Positions 1 to 7,135 of a DNA stretch of 23,222 bases are shown here, one piece after another. A program made the position numbers and the translations under genes. The notes beneath the pieces were generated by a model that ran no database searches, was not told the DNA's origin, and worked only from the letters and a program-made list of their open reading frames with translations. Position 1 is the stretch's first letter; each line of letters opens with the position of its first letter. This DNA is from DAOUCV01 sp034432095 (GTDB lineage: Bacteria; Chloroflexota; Dehalococcoidia; Dehalococcoidales; UBA2162), in NCBI GenBank assembly GCA_034432095.1, contig DAOUCV010000053.1, positions 1 through 23,222 of the forward strand, in the 5' to 3' direction.

Positions 1-59
1 GTGGGAGAACCGGATGGTAAAGTCGGTTACCTATCCGCTAAACGAGTTCCCAAGAGTCC

Positions 60-106
60 AATTTTGAAAAATTAGATAGCTGTAGACAGTCTAATTTTCA
101 AAAATT
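60..106. repeat. AT-rich imperfect inverted repeat
   Basis: The left arm at 60-76 and the right arm at 90-106 are reverse complements apart from two single-base bulges (A71 and A100). The spacer holds a small CTGT/ACAG palindrome at 80-89. It overlaps the possible end of an upstream gene, so it could be a weak stem-loop at the end of that transcript. There is no T-run after it, so a classical intrinsic terminator is unlikely. A repressor site upstream of the promoter at 130-158 is the alternative. Confidence 0.5.
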
Positions 107-129
107 CCTAACATAGAGCCGATATCCTG

Positions 130-158
130 TTGACAAATTCCAAGGATAATGCTAAAGT
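130..158 (+). promoter_or_regulatory. Candidate sigma-70-like promoter
   Basis: A perfect TTGACA at 130-135 is followed after 17 bases by TAAAGT at 153-158, which matches TATAAT at four of six positions. Predicted transcription start is near 165, ahead of the terminator hairpin at 223-270. A TATAAA at 189-194 is an alternative -10 element but has no good -35 at standard spacing. Confidence 0.4.
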
Positions 159-222
159 CCTTTACACATGTAGAAAAAGTAAAAATCATATAAAGCTTGG
201 AGAGAAAAGATGCTGCGGATGA

Positions 223-270
223 AGGGCATCGGAGTCGCTAATTAATATAACGGCTCCTGATGCCCTTTTT
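223..270 (+). terminator. Intrinsic terminator, possibly an attenuator
   Basis: AGGGCATC at 223-230 and GGAGTCG at 231-237 pair with CGGCTCC at 251-257 and GATGCCCT at 259-266. One base (T258) is bulged and there is one G-T pair, giving a stem of about 15 base pairs with an AT-rich 13-base loop. The stem is followed by a T-run at 265-270. It lies between the only good promoter I see and the solute-binding protein gene, so either it ends an upstream or short RNA or it gates transcription into the gene. Confidence 0.7.
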
Positions 271-426
271 GAGTCTAATAGAAGCGTTTTGCCGCCAAGG
301 AGGTGATGCCATCGGGGCAAAAAACAATTAAAGTTGGTGGAAGAAAAAAGTAGTGACAAAGTGGGCATGTGAAGGGAAGACTGAACAGTAGGCGTCATTA
401 AAATTCACCGTGGAGGTGAAGCAACC

Positions 427-2229
427 ATGAAAAAGGGAATTATGTGGATGGTGGTAAGCTGCTTGATGGTGCTCTCCCTGGTGATAACTTCCTGCGCCCC
501 GAAGGAAGAGGCGAAGAAGGCAGAAGAGAAGCCAACCGTAAAAGTGGAAGAAAAGGCAGAAAAAGAGGTGGCGGAGAAAGAGGTGGTGGAGAAAGAAAAG
601 GGGCGGCTGCCTCCTGAGGTGCCGAAGTATGGGGGTGTATTCACCGCTGCAGGCGGAGACCTTGTGGGCTTTGACCCGGGTATCAGACAGTCGATTATGA
701 TAACGGAAACTCGTATCATGAATGAACCGTTATTGATAGGAGACTGGGCAAAGGGGCCGGCGGGCACCGGCCAGGTTGACTGGCAGCTCGGCCATATGGG
801 CATGGTAAGTGTACTGAAGGGTGCTCTGGCTGAAAGCTATGAGATGCCTGATGATGAAACCATCATCTTTCATATCCGCAAAGGGGTGAAATGGTGGAAT
901 AAGCCACCAGTTAATGGGCGGGAGTTTACCGCTTATGACGCCGCCTGGAGCTTGGCACGAGAGTGGGCATCTGATAAATGTTATCCTCGGGCTAGCACTC
1001 CAAAGGACGAGTGGCTAATATCTGCTAAGGCACTTGATAAATACACTCTTGAGCTTAAAGTTCCTAAACACGTACAGGGGAAGCATGTTCTATTTGACGG
1101 TTGGTATATACAGATGCTCCCCCGGGAAGTGGTGGATCAGTACGGGGATATGGACGATTGGCGAAATGTTGTTGGGACAGGAGCATATATGCTGACCGAT
1201 TATGTTCGAGGAAGCTCCTTAACCTACTCAAGGAACCCTAACTACTGGCAGTACGATCCCATTCATCCGGAGAACCGCTTGCCCTATCTGGACGGTATTA
1301 AGGTGCTGGTTATACCTGACCTGTCTACCATACAGGCGGCCTTCCGGACAGGCAAGATCGATATGCTAGGTGGTCTTAGCTTTGAGGACTGGGAGCGGTT
1401 TAAGGCAGAGTGCCCTGACTTAAGATATATGGACCAGTTTCCCTGGATTCCTAAATATCCCTGTGGCAGGGTAGATAAGGTAGAGCTACCTTTCAAAGAC
1501 GTAGGGGTTCGACAGGCACTGAACCTGGCGGTAAACCAGCGGGAGATTCTAGAGGACTACTACAAGGGTAAGGGCACTATGCTGGCTTATCCTTTTGTCC
1601 CTAAACCGTCATTTGCCGATGTTTATGTCCCGCTTGAAGAGATGCCCGAGGCAGTCAAGGAGCTGTTTGAGTATAAGCCAGAGAAGGCGAGGCAGCTTCT
1701 AGCTGAGGCAGGCTACCCCAACGGTTTTAAGACCAAGATTACCTGCACCCAGAGTCAGGTAGACTTCCTCTCTATCATTAGAGAGTACCTGCTTGTTGTC
1801 GGTGTCGATATGCAGCTTGATGTGGTTGAAGCGGGTGCGCATTTTAGTATGCTTAAGGGCAGGACGTTCCCGGAGATGATAATGGCTGACACATATCCTT
1901 ATGGTTACTTTAATATGCATAACTGCCGTCCCGAGAGTATGAGCAACCCCGGTTTCTGGGGAAGCCCGGAGACCAGAGCAGCCTATGACGAGGTTCTGAA
2001 GTACATTGGAAAGGACGATGCTAAGGTTAGGCAGGCGGTCAAGACCGTAGTCCCCCACATCCTTGAGAATGCCTGGGGAATATGGGTGCCGACACCACTT
2101 GAGTACTGGATGTGGTGGCCATGGGTGCAGAATTACCATGGTGAAACCAACTTCGGTCATATTGGTACACATGAGTACCGCATTTACATTTGGCTTGATG
2201 AGGCGATGAAGAAGGCCATGGGATACTAA
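427..2229 (+). CDS. ABC transporter solute-binding lipoprotein, peptide/organic-solute type (family 5)
   Basis: This 600-residue protein is an extracytoplasmic binding protein of the SBP_bac_5 (DppA/OppA) family. The family feeds peptides, and in many anaerobes other organic solutes, to ABC importers. A lipoprotein signal is visible: Met-Lys-Lys, a hydrophobic stretch, and a lipobox I-T-S-C with the acylated cysteine at residue 23. Residues 24-58 are an extremely Lys/Glu-rich low-complexity tether. The mature domain begins around residue 65 (P-K-Y-G-G-V-F), as is typical of the family, and continues to the C-terminus with family features such as the P-Y-L-D-G-I block. A ribosome-binding site (GGAGGTG) sits about nine bases before the ATG. 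No permease or ATPase gene follows, so the importer partners must lie elsewhere or upstream. The substrate cannot be read from the sequence. The catabolic genes downstream suggest an organic acid, but this is only context. Confidence 0.88.
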   Translation: MKKGIMWMVVSCLMVLSLVITSCAPKEEAKKAEEKPTVKVEEKAEKEVAEKEVVEKEKGRLPPEVPKYGGVFTAAGGDLVGFDPGIRQSIMITETRIMNEPLLIGDWAKGPAGTGQVDWQLGHMGMVSVLKGALAESYEMPDDETIIFHIRKGVKWWNKPPVNGREFTAYDAAWSLAREWASDKCYPRASTPKDEWLISAKALDKYTLELKVPKHVQGKHVLFDGWYIQMLPREVVDQYGDMDDWRNVVGTGAYMLTDYVRGSSLTYSRNPNYWQYDPIHPENRLPYLDGIKVLVIPDLSTIQAAFRTGKIDMLGGLSFEDWERFKAECPDLRYMDQFPWIPKYPCGRVDKVELPFKDVGVRQALNLAVNQREILEDYYKGKGTMLAYPFVPKPSFADVYVPLEEMPEAVKELFEYKPEKARQLLAEAGYPNGFKTKITCTQSQVDFLSIIREYLLVVGVDMQLDVVEAGAHFSMLKGRTFPEMIMADTYPYGYFNMHNCRPESMSNPGFWGSPETRAAYDEVLKYIGKDDAKVRQAVKTVVPHILENAWGIWVPTPLEYWMWWPWVQNYHGETNFGHIGTHEYRIYIWLDEAMKKAMGY

Positions 2230-2245
2230 CCCTGCAATCGCAGGG
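2230..2245 (+). repeat. Short perfect hairpin after the binding-protein gene
   Basis: CCCTGC at 2230-2235 and GCAGGG at 2240-2245 form a six-pair stem with the loop AATC, immediately after the TAA stop. No T-run follows, so it is more likely an mRNA-stabilising or processing hairpin than a terminator. This position is common in binding-protein operons, where the first gene is expressed more than those after it. Confidence 0.45.
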
Positions 2246-2294
2246 ATGCCAAAGAGGAGCGAAATCAGCCTCCGGGAGTGAACAAAGGAGAACT

Positions 2295-3311
2295 ATGAAA
2301 ACGAGAAGATTAGGTGAGACGGATATCTACCTGTCAACGGTAGGGCTCGGAACCTGGCCAATGGGAGGTGTTTCGGCTGGGATGCATTGGGGGCCGCAGG
2401 ATGATAGGGCATCGATAGATACCATAATACGTGCTGTTGAAGGGGGGATCAACTGGCTGGATACCGCTCCCACCTATGGACGGGGTCATTCCGAAGAAGT
2501 TGTGGGTACGGCTCTCAAGAAATTATCGAAGCGCCCGATTATCTGCACCAAGTGCGGGTCGACCTGGGACGAGAACCAGAAAGCAACATTTCGTTTGGAT
2601 AAAGCGAGCGTGCGGGCCCAGTGTGAATCGAGCTTGAAAAGGATGGGAATAGATGTCATTGACCTCTATCTGGTTCATTGGCCATATCCCCTGGAGTATA
2701 TGGAAGAGGGGTGGCAGACCTGTAGTGAACTGGTGAAAGAGGGCAAGATTCGTTATATCGGGGTATCAAATTTTACTATTGAGCAAATGGAGCGCCTCCA
2801 GCCTATTCATCCTATCGCCTTTATGGAACCACCCTACAGTATGATTGAACGCAGAATCGAAAACGAAGTGCTGGACTACTGCCGCAAACACAAAATGGGA
2901 GTTATCGTTTACAGCCCGTTGCAACAGGGATTACTTACCGGGACCATAAAAAGCATTGATGAACTGGCTCCAGACGATTTCAGGCGCAATAATCCCCACT
3001 TTAAGGAACCGGAGTTCAGCCTCAACCTCAAACTGGCTGATGAGCTGGCTGTCATCGCTGGGAAATATGGCAGGAGTGTCGCTCAGCTGGCTATTGCCTG
3101 GACTTTAAGACGACCTGAAGTAACCTCAGCCATTAACGGCGCCAGGTCTCCAGCCGAGATTGAAGACAGTATCCGGGCTGGAGACTGGGAACTAGCTCAG
3201 GAAGATATTGCTGCTATCGAAAAGCTGCTGGCGAAGCGACAAAAAGAACTGCCTCCCCCACCTCCTCCGGGGGCAGGAGGTCCGCCCGGAGTTCCACCAG
3301 CTAGGAGTTAG
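2295..3311 (+). CDS. Aldo/keto reductase
   Basis: This is a 338-residue NAD(P)H-dependent oxidoreductase of the aldo/keto reductase superfamily, expected as a cytoplasmic TIM barrel. The catalytic tetrad is readable: Asp56 and Tyr61 (L-D-T-A-P-T-Y-G), Lys86 (C-T-K) and His128 (L-V-H-W). The I-G-V-S-N-F block and the Y-S-P-L-Q-Q-G-L-L-T-G block are also typical. The length is normal, except that it ends in an unusual proline/glycine-rich tail of about 20 residues (roughly 318-338) that the fold does not need. A clear AAAGGAG precedes the ATG. It lies 65 bases after the binding-protein gene and 71 bases before the enolase-superfamily gene, so co-transcription is likely. The substrate is unknown; carbonyl reduction or hydroxyl oxidation of the imported compound is a reasonable guess from context. 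Confidence 0.9.
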   Translation: MKTRRLGETDIYLSTVGLGTWPMGGVSAGMHWGPQDDRASIDTIIRAVEGGINWLDTAPTYGRGHSEEVVGTALKKLSKRPIICTKCGSTWDENQKATFRLDKASVRAQCESSLKRMGIDVIDLYLVHWPYPLEYMEEGWQTCSELVKEGKIRYIGVSNFTIEQMERLQPIHPIAFMEPPYSMIERRIENEVLDYCRKHKMGVIVYSPLQQGLLTGTIKSIDELAPDDFRRNNPHFKEPEFSLNLKLADELAVIAGKYGRSVAQLAIAWTLRRPEVTSAINGARSPAEIEDSIRAGDWELAQEDIAAIEKLLAKRQKELPPPPPPGAGGPPGVPPARS

Positions 3312-3382
3312 TGTAAAAATGGACAAAGGTTCAGTTGAGAATCCCGCTCAGATTCGAAATACAGTTTAAACGGAGGGAAGAA

Positions 3383-4546
3383 ATGAAGATTACCAAGATA
3401 GAAGCTATACCCTGCACCCTGCCTCGAAAGGAAGGTGGGCCACCTTCCAATGTTGTCCTAGTAAAAATATATACTGATGAGGGTATTGTTGGTGCTGCCG
3501 ACGGCGGGACCTGTGCTCAGGATGCCGTTATGCTCGCCGTTAAGACCCAGGGGTCAATGCTTATTGGTGAGAATCCCTTCGATATCGGGATAATCGTAAA
3601 CAGACTCTCCAGAGGGTTTGGTGGTGTTAACGCTACTGCTATTGGAACCATAGACTTCGCCCTATACGATATCATAGGCAAGGCACTTAAAATGCCAGTC
3701 TACCAGCTTCTGGGTGGGAAAGCCTGTGAGAAGCTTGGTATCAGCGTAATGATTTCCCACGGGACACCTAAAGAGAGGGCGAAACAGGCAGAGCGGGTGG
3801 TAAGTGCCGGTGTCCGCAATATAGTGTGCAAGGTAGGGCCGGGATGGGGAAGCGCCTCGGTCGCTGATGATGTGGCGAATTTGAAAGCAATTAGGGAAGC
3901 CGTGGGCGATGAGGTATATCTAGGAGTTGATGCCAACGGTGGTCTGGACTACTCCACCGCTCTGGACCTCTGCCTGAGGTTGGAGCAATTTAACCTGTAC
4001 AAGGTCGAGCAACCTGTGCCGACGTGGGATGTGGACGGCTTAGCCCGCCTGCGAAAAAAACTGCGTACCCCGGTATGGGCTCACGAATCGGCTATCGAAA
4101 TTCCCGGCCTGCTGGAGTGCATCAAAAAAGATGCCTGTGATGGTGTGTGTATTAAGGTAGTTTGGACTGGTGGGATTTTCAAGTCGCTGAAGTGGGCGGC
4201 CATTGCCGAGGCGGCTAATCTGGGGATTTCCTGTGGCTCAATGGTAGGCTCCGGCTATGAATCAGCCGCTCAAGCACACTTCCTTGCTGCCGACCCATGG
4301 ATGAGTAAGTTTGCCCATGCCAACCTTGGCCCCCCGCTCCTTCATGACCAGTGGGACACAACTAACCCCCCCATACATGATGACCTTGCGGTAAACCCGC
4401 CCGTTTATAAGGATGGGTATTTCTATCCACCCGATGGACCCGGTCTGGGACTTGAACTGAATGAGAAAATCATTCCCAAGCTCATCACCAAGGGAAAGAG
4501 CCCCATTGTGGTAACCGAAAAGGCAGGTCTGCCACCCTTCCATTAA
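3383..4546 (+). CDS. Enolase-superfamily enzyme, mandelate racemase / muconate lactonizing type
   Basis: From the ATG at 3383 this is a 387-residue protein. An in-frame ATG exists at 3335, but the 3383 start has GGAGGG six bases upstream and begins M-K-I-T-K-I-E-A, the usual first strand of the capping domain. The superfamily abstracts the proton alpha to a carboxylate using Mg2+ in a TIM barrel. Visible barrel residues are Lys150 (V-C-K-V-G), metal ligands Asp183 (V-D-A-N-G) and Glu209 (V-E-Q-P), the third-ligand region A-H-E-S at 233-236, and Lys258 (I-K-V-V-W-T-G-G). The second Lys of the K-x-K motif and the strand-6 Lys resemble the muconate lactonizing subgroup. However, the first Lys is Val148, and the usual D-E-S is H-E-S. 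The reaction (racemase, dehydratase or cycloisomerase) cannot be assigned. It lies between a reductase and an MmgE/PrpD enzyme, consistent with hydroxy-acid processing. Confidence 0.88.
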   Translation: MKITKIEAIPCTLPRKEGGPPSNVVLVKIYTDEGIVGAADGGTCAQDAVMLAVKTQGSMLIGENPFDIGIIVNRLSRGFGGVNATAIGTIDFALYDIIGKALKMPVYQLLGGKACEKLGISVMISHGTPKERAKQAERVVSAGVRNIVCKVGPGWGSASVADDVANLKAIREAVGDEVYLGVDANGGLDYSTALDLCLRLEQFNLYKVEQPVPTWDVDGLARLRKKLRTPVWAHESAIEIPGLLECIKKDACDGVCIKVVWTGGIFKSLKWAAIAEAANLGISCGSMVGSGYESAAQAHFLAADPWMSKFAHANLGPPLLHDQWDTTNPPIHDDLAVNPPVYKDGYFYPPDGPGLGLELNEKIIPKLITKGKSPIVVTEKAGLPPFH

Positions 4547-4570
4547 GAAAGTGAGACGCAACGCCATAAG

Positions 4571-4616
4571 TACCCGCAAAGGAAATTGACGGGTAGGAGG
4601 GGTTTTTTCGGTGCTT
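4571..4616 (+). terminator. Weak hairpin with nearby T-run
   Basis: TACCCG at 4571-4576 pairs with CGGGTA at 4590-4595, and a six-base T-run follows about seven bases later in the gap before the MmgE/PrpD gene. The short stem and the spacing to the T-run make it a poor terminator, so partial termination or no effect is possible. Confidence 0.25.
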
Positions 4617-4647
4617 TTCTAAGGAAGTCGTTTAGGAGGTGATGCCG

Positions 4648-6081
4648 GTGAGTGAAATTACGCGGGAATTAGCCAGGTTTGCCGTTGAGACCGGGTGGCA
4701 GGATTTACCTGCCTCTATCGTTAAGGAAACGAAACTGGTTCTTATGGAGCATATTGGATGCGCCCTGGGAGCGTTATCTACCGACAAGGGAAAAATGATG
4801 GTATCTCTGGGCAGGAGGTACGGGGGTCCACCGGAGGCATCAATATTGGGCATAGGTGATAAGGTCTCTTGCTCCAGTGCCGCACTGGCTAACGGCGAAT
4901 TGATGATAACCCTGGATTACCATGATATCATTGCTGGCGGGCATGATGGAGTGTATGTTATCCCGGCAGTACTGGCGATAGCTGAGAGCATTGATGCGTC
5001 GGGAAAGGACTTAATCCTGGCTACTGCCATAGGTCTGGAAATCTCGGCGAGGCTCGCCCGAGCCGTCGGGAGGCATAATATCACCCCTCAGGATATTCAG
5101 CGGCAAAGGGGCAGTAAGCCGGGACTCACCGGAAATGCCTACTCCAACTTTGGCGCCGCGGCTGGGGCCGGACGGCTCCTCAAGTTTGACGAGGGGAAAA
5201 TGCTCCATGCCATGGGTATAGCCGGTCATCTTTGCATGGTGCTGTCATACGCCAGGTGGGGAGCCGGTGGGTTCGGCTATATGGCTAAATACGGAGTGCC
5301 CGGATGGCAGAATACCGGGGCTGTGACAGCAGTGCTGCTTGCCGAGATGGGATATACCGGGGATACTACAGTGCTTGATGACCCGGAACGCGGGTTTTGC
5401 TATTACGTGGGCTATCCGAACTGGTATCCTGATGAGATAACAACCGATTTGGGCAAGACCTGGTGCTTTAATTATAGACTGCACTACAAGCCGTATCCCT
5501 GCTGTGGCGTGTTTCATTCGGTATTAGACTGCTTCTGCGATATTATCGAGCAGAACAATCTTATGCCTGAGGAAATCGAGAGTGTCAGGCTCTTCGGTCG
5601 CGGTGGCCCCGCACCCCCGCGCAAGGGAATGCCTTCGCCAGTAAAAAAGGAGATTGAGGGCATCGCTGCGGCTCAGTTTAACCTGCCTTACAACATTGCC
5701 GTTGCCGCTCACCGCGTCAGGAGAGGGGTGGAGTGGGTTGAGCCGGATACAATGGAAAATCCAAATATCCTCAAATTTATGGATAAGGTTACCGTGCTGA
5801 CACACCCTGACTATATGAAAGAGCTGGAAAAAGACCCCTTGTCCGCACTCGCCAAGGCTGAGGTTGTAGCTAGGGGCAAGACGTTTACCGTAGAGAGGAA
5901 GTATCGGCGAGGCACCACTGGCACGGAAGCAAGACTGACCGACGACGAAATTATCGACAAGTTCCGGCACAACGCCGCGAGAATTTTAACCAAGGGCAAG
6001 ATTGACCAAGCTGTCGAAGCTTTAATGGGGCTGGAGAAGGTTGGTCATATCTCTCAAGTTATGCGTTATGTTACTCTATAA
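4648..6081 (+). CDS. MmgE/PrpD family protein (2-methylcitrate dehydratase-like)
   Basis: I place the start at the GTG at 4648 because AGGAGG at 4634-4639 is then eight bases upstream. The in-frame GTG at 4639 and ATG at 4642 overlap or abut that site. The protein is 477 residues, normal for MmgE/PrpD, a cytoplasmic family that includes 2-methylcitrate dehydratase, cis-aconitate decarboxylase and iminodisuccinate epimerase. Family marks include the helical N-terminal half (A-N-G-E-L, L-D-Y-H-D), G-N-A-Y-S-N-F-G-A-A-A-G-A-G, a K-Y-G-V-P block, and the central K-P-Y-P-C-C-G-V-F-H motif where the family carries K-P-Y-P-x-C-x-x-x-H. The Asp/His residues of L-D-Y-H-D are in the expected active-site area. 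It ends the hydroxy-acid enzyme group; 211 bases separate it from the oxidoreductase genes. The substrate is probably a hydroxy di- or tricarboxylate, but it is not determinable here. Confidence 0.9.
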   Translation: MSEITRELARFAVETGWQDLPASIVKETKLVLMEHIGCALGALSTDKGKMMVSLGRRYGGPPEASILGIGDKVSCSSAALANGELMITLDYHDIIAGGHDGVYVIPAVLAIAESIDASGKDLILATAIGLEISARLARAVGRHNITPQDIQRQRGSKPGLTGNAYSNFGAAAGAGRLLKFDEGKMLHAMGIAGHLCMVLSYARWGAGGFGYMAKYGVPGWQNTGAVTAVLLAEMGYTGDTTVLDDPERGFCYYVGYPNWYPDEITTDLGKTWCFNYRLHYKPYPCCGVFHSVLDCFCDIIEQNNLMPEEIESVRLFGRGGPAPPRKGMPSPVKKEIEGIAAAQFNLPYNIAVAAHRVRRGVEWVEPDTMENPNILKFMDKVTVLTHPDYMKELEKDPLSALAKAEVVARGKTFTVERKYRRGTTGTEARLTDDEIIDKFRHNAARILTKGKIDQAVEALMGLEKVGHISQVMRYVTL

Positions 6082-6173
6082 CTGGGAGCCAGCAGAATAC
6101 TGGAAGAGCAGTCTGTGGCTAATCGGGTCTATGGAAAGATACCGGGCATAGATTCTTTACACTGAGGCGGGCT

Positions 6174-6202
6174 TTGATGCTCGCCCTGTGGTATCATATT
6201 AC
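6174..6202 (+). promoter_or_regulatory. Weak candidate promoter for the 2-oxoacid oxidoreductase genes
   Basis: TTGATG at 6174-6179, a 17-base spacer and TATTAC at 6197-6202 each match the sigma-70 consensus at four of six positions. The predicted start near 6209 would put the AGGAGG/CCTCCT hairpin at 6219-6237 at the very 5' end of the message. This is a low-confidence call; read-through from the MmgE/PrpD gene is the alternative. Confidence 0.25.
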
Positions 6203-6218
6203 CTAGTTTTATATGTGG

Positions 6219-6237
6219 AGGAGGTTTATTGCCTCCT
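6219..6237 (+). repeat. Leader hairpin containing a Shine-Dalgarno-like arm
   Basis: AGGAGG at 6219-6224 pairs perfectly with CCTCCT at 6232-6237 around a seven-base loop. The true ribosome-binding site (AAGGAGG, about 6273-6279) lies 36 bases further on. The CCTCCT arm could pair with either copy, so it could in principle mask the true site. This is a structural observation only. Confidence 0.4.
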
Positions 6238-6292
6238 TGTGCTTAGTAGAGTTATCTTTAGCCGCGACTTGTAAGGAGGCAATGAGAGAACA

Positions 6293-6850
6293 ATGATGGA
6301 GATAAGAATGCTGGGGAGAGGAGGACAGGGTGCATACTCATCCGCCGAGATGCTAGCCAGTGCGCTAGTAAAAGAGGGGAAATATGCTACCTGTTTTCCT
6401 ATGTTTGGCGGTGAACGGCGAGGGGCGCCTGTGAGTGTTTTTGTACGCTTTGATGATAAGCCTATAAGGTTGAGGTCCCAGATATATTACCCTGACTGTT
6501 GCATCGTTACCGACCCGGTGCTCGCCACCTCTCCAGATGCGCTCGCTGGATTGAAGCCAGGAGGTATTGTAATTATGAACCTTCCGCGGGTGCCAAAGGA
6601 GAAGCCTCATGAAAACACCCGAGTACTGGCAGTCGTAGACGCTACCGGGATCGCCTTAGCCGAACTGGGTCGTCCCATTACTAATACCGTTATGCTGGGA
6701 GCCCTTCTATATACCACGGGTTGGGCAAAACTGGATAGTGTCTTGGAGGTCTTCAGAGACTACTTTACCGACAGGGTTTTGGCAGGGAATGTAGCGTGTG
6801 CCCGACGGGGCTATCAAGAAACCAGGGTTATTCGGTTTGGAGGAGAGTAG
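6293..6850 (+). CDS. 2-oxoacid:acceptor oxidoreductase, gamma subunit
   Basis: This 185-residue gamma subunit belongs to the CoA-acylating, thiamine-dependent 2-oxoacid oxidoreductase family (pyruvate, indolepyruvate and phenylglyoxylate types). It opens with the family block G-R-G-G-Q-G near residue 8 and carries F-G-G-E-R-R-G-A-P-V, the conserved loop that contacts CoA in this family. The length is typical for a free-standing gamma subunit. Two ATGs are in tandem (6293 and 6296) and either could start it. The Shine-Dalgarno GGAGG ends 13 bases before, a little far. A closer ATG at 6282 gives only a four-codon peptide whose stop overlaps the gene start. The stop abuts the ATG of the delta subunit, so the two are translationally coupled. 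The acyl substrate is not determined by this subunit. Confidence 0.93.
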   Translation: MMEIRMLGRGGQGAYSSAEMLASALVKEGKYATCFPMFGGERRGAPVSVFVRFDDKPIRLRSQIYYPDCCIVTDPVLATSPDALAGLKPGGIVIMNLPRVPKEKPHENTRVLAVVDATGIALAELGRPITNTVMLGALLYTTGWAKLDSVLEVFRDYFTDRVLAGNVACARRGYQETRVIRFGGE

Positions 6851-7135
6851 ATGGTAGAATATCAGTGCGAATATGAGGGGCCGTGGGCAACTCCAAAGCC
6901 CACCCTATTTGCCTATCCTACCGGGGAGTGGAGAGCCACACGGCCGGTAGTCAACTCGGCAAAATGTGCTCACTGCGGTATATGCTATCTTCAGTGCCCT
7001 GTTGGCTCCATCAGAGACAAAGGCACTTACTGCGAGGTGGACCTGTCTTACTGTAAGGGGTGTGGGCTCTGTGCTAGGGAGTGTCCCAATGATGCCATCA
7101 GCATGGTAAGAGAGGAGGCGCAATCAATATGTTAA
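6851..7135 (+). CDS. 2-oxoacid:acceptor oxidoreductase, delta (ferredoxin-like) subunit
   Basis: This 94-residue protein has two classical [4Fe-4S] motifs, C-A-H-C-G-I-C-Y-L-Q-C-P and C-K-G-C-G-L-C-A-R-E-C-P. It is the bacterial ferredoxin-type delta subunit that carries electrons from the thiamine/Fe-S core to an external acceptor. The N-terminus has the delta-subunit block with T-G-E-W-R near residues 25-29. The ATG follows the gamma stop directly with GGAGGAG before it, and its 3' end overlaps the alpha start by seven bases. With the beta subunit also bearing a ferredoxin domain, the complex has an unusually large set of Fe-S clusters. Confidence 0.93.
   Translation: MVEYQCEYEGPWATPKPTLFAYPTGEWRATRPVVNSAKCAHCGICYLQCPVGSIRDKGTYCEVDLSYCKGCGLCARECPNDAISMVREEAQSIC

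Larger units (their letters stand above)
1..426. other. Upstream non-coding leader before the solute-binding protein gene
   Basis: No convincing complete gene lies here. Two plus-strand frames are open from the window edge: frame 1 to the TAG at 73-75 and frame 2 to the TGA at 67-69. Either could be the last 22-24 codons of an upstream gene, and I cannot tell which. After that come an AT-rich inverted repeat (60-106), a candidate promoter (130-158), a strong terminator hairpin (223-270), a smaller hairpin (287-322) that holds an unusually perfect Shine-Dalgarno string at 297-307, and the true ribosome-binding site of the next gene near 411-417. The order promoter, terminator, gene suggests an attenuated leader or a separate short RNA; this is inference. 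Confidence 0.5.

Noticed and set aside
160..330. Known riboswitch class in the leader (fluoride, molybdenum cofactor, cyclic di-GMP)
   Set aside because: I could not match the conserved core of any of these classes by eye; only the terminator is secure.
306..353. 15-codon ORF following the perfect Shine-Dalgarno string at 297-307
   Set aside because: The spacing from the Shine-Dalgarno core to the ATG is only about two bases and the peptide is short and basic; it is better seen as part of a leader structure.
5524..5970. Long minus-strand frame of 148 codons inside the MmgE/PrpD gene, and similar antisense frames at 1699-2172 and 14371-14838
   Set aside because: These are shadows of strongly coding plus-strand genes with clear domain motifs; the antisense translations show no recognisable motif and no ribosome site.
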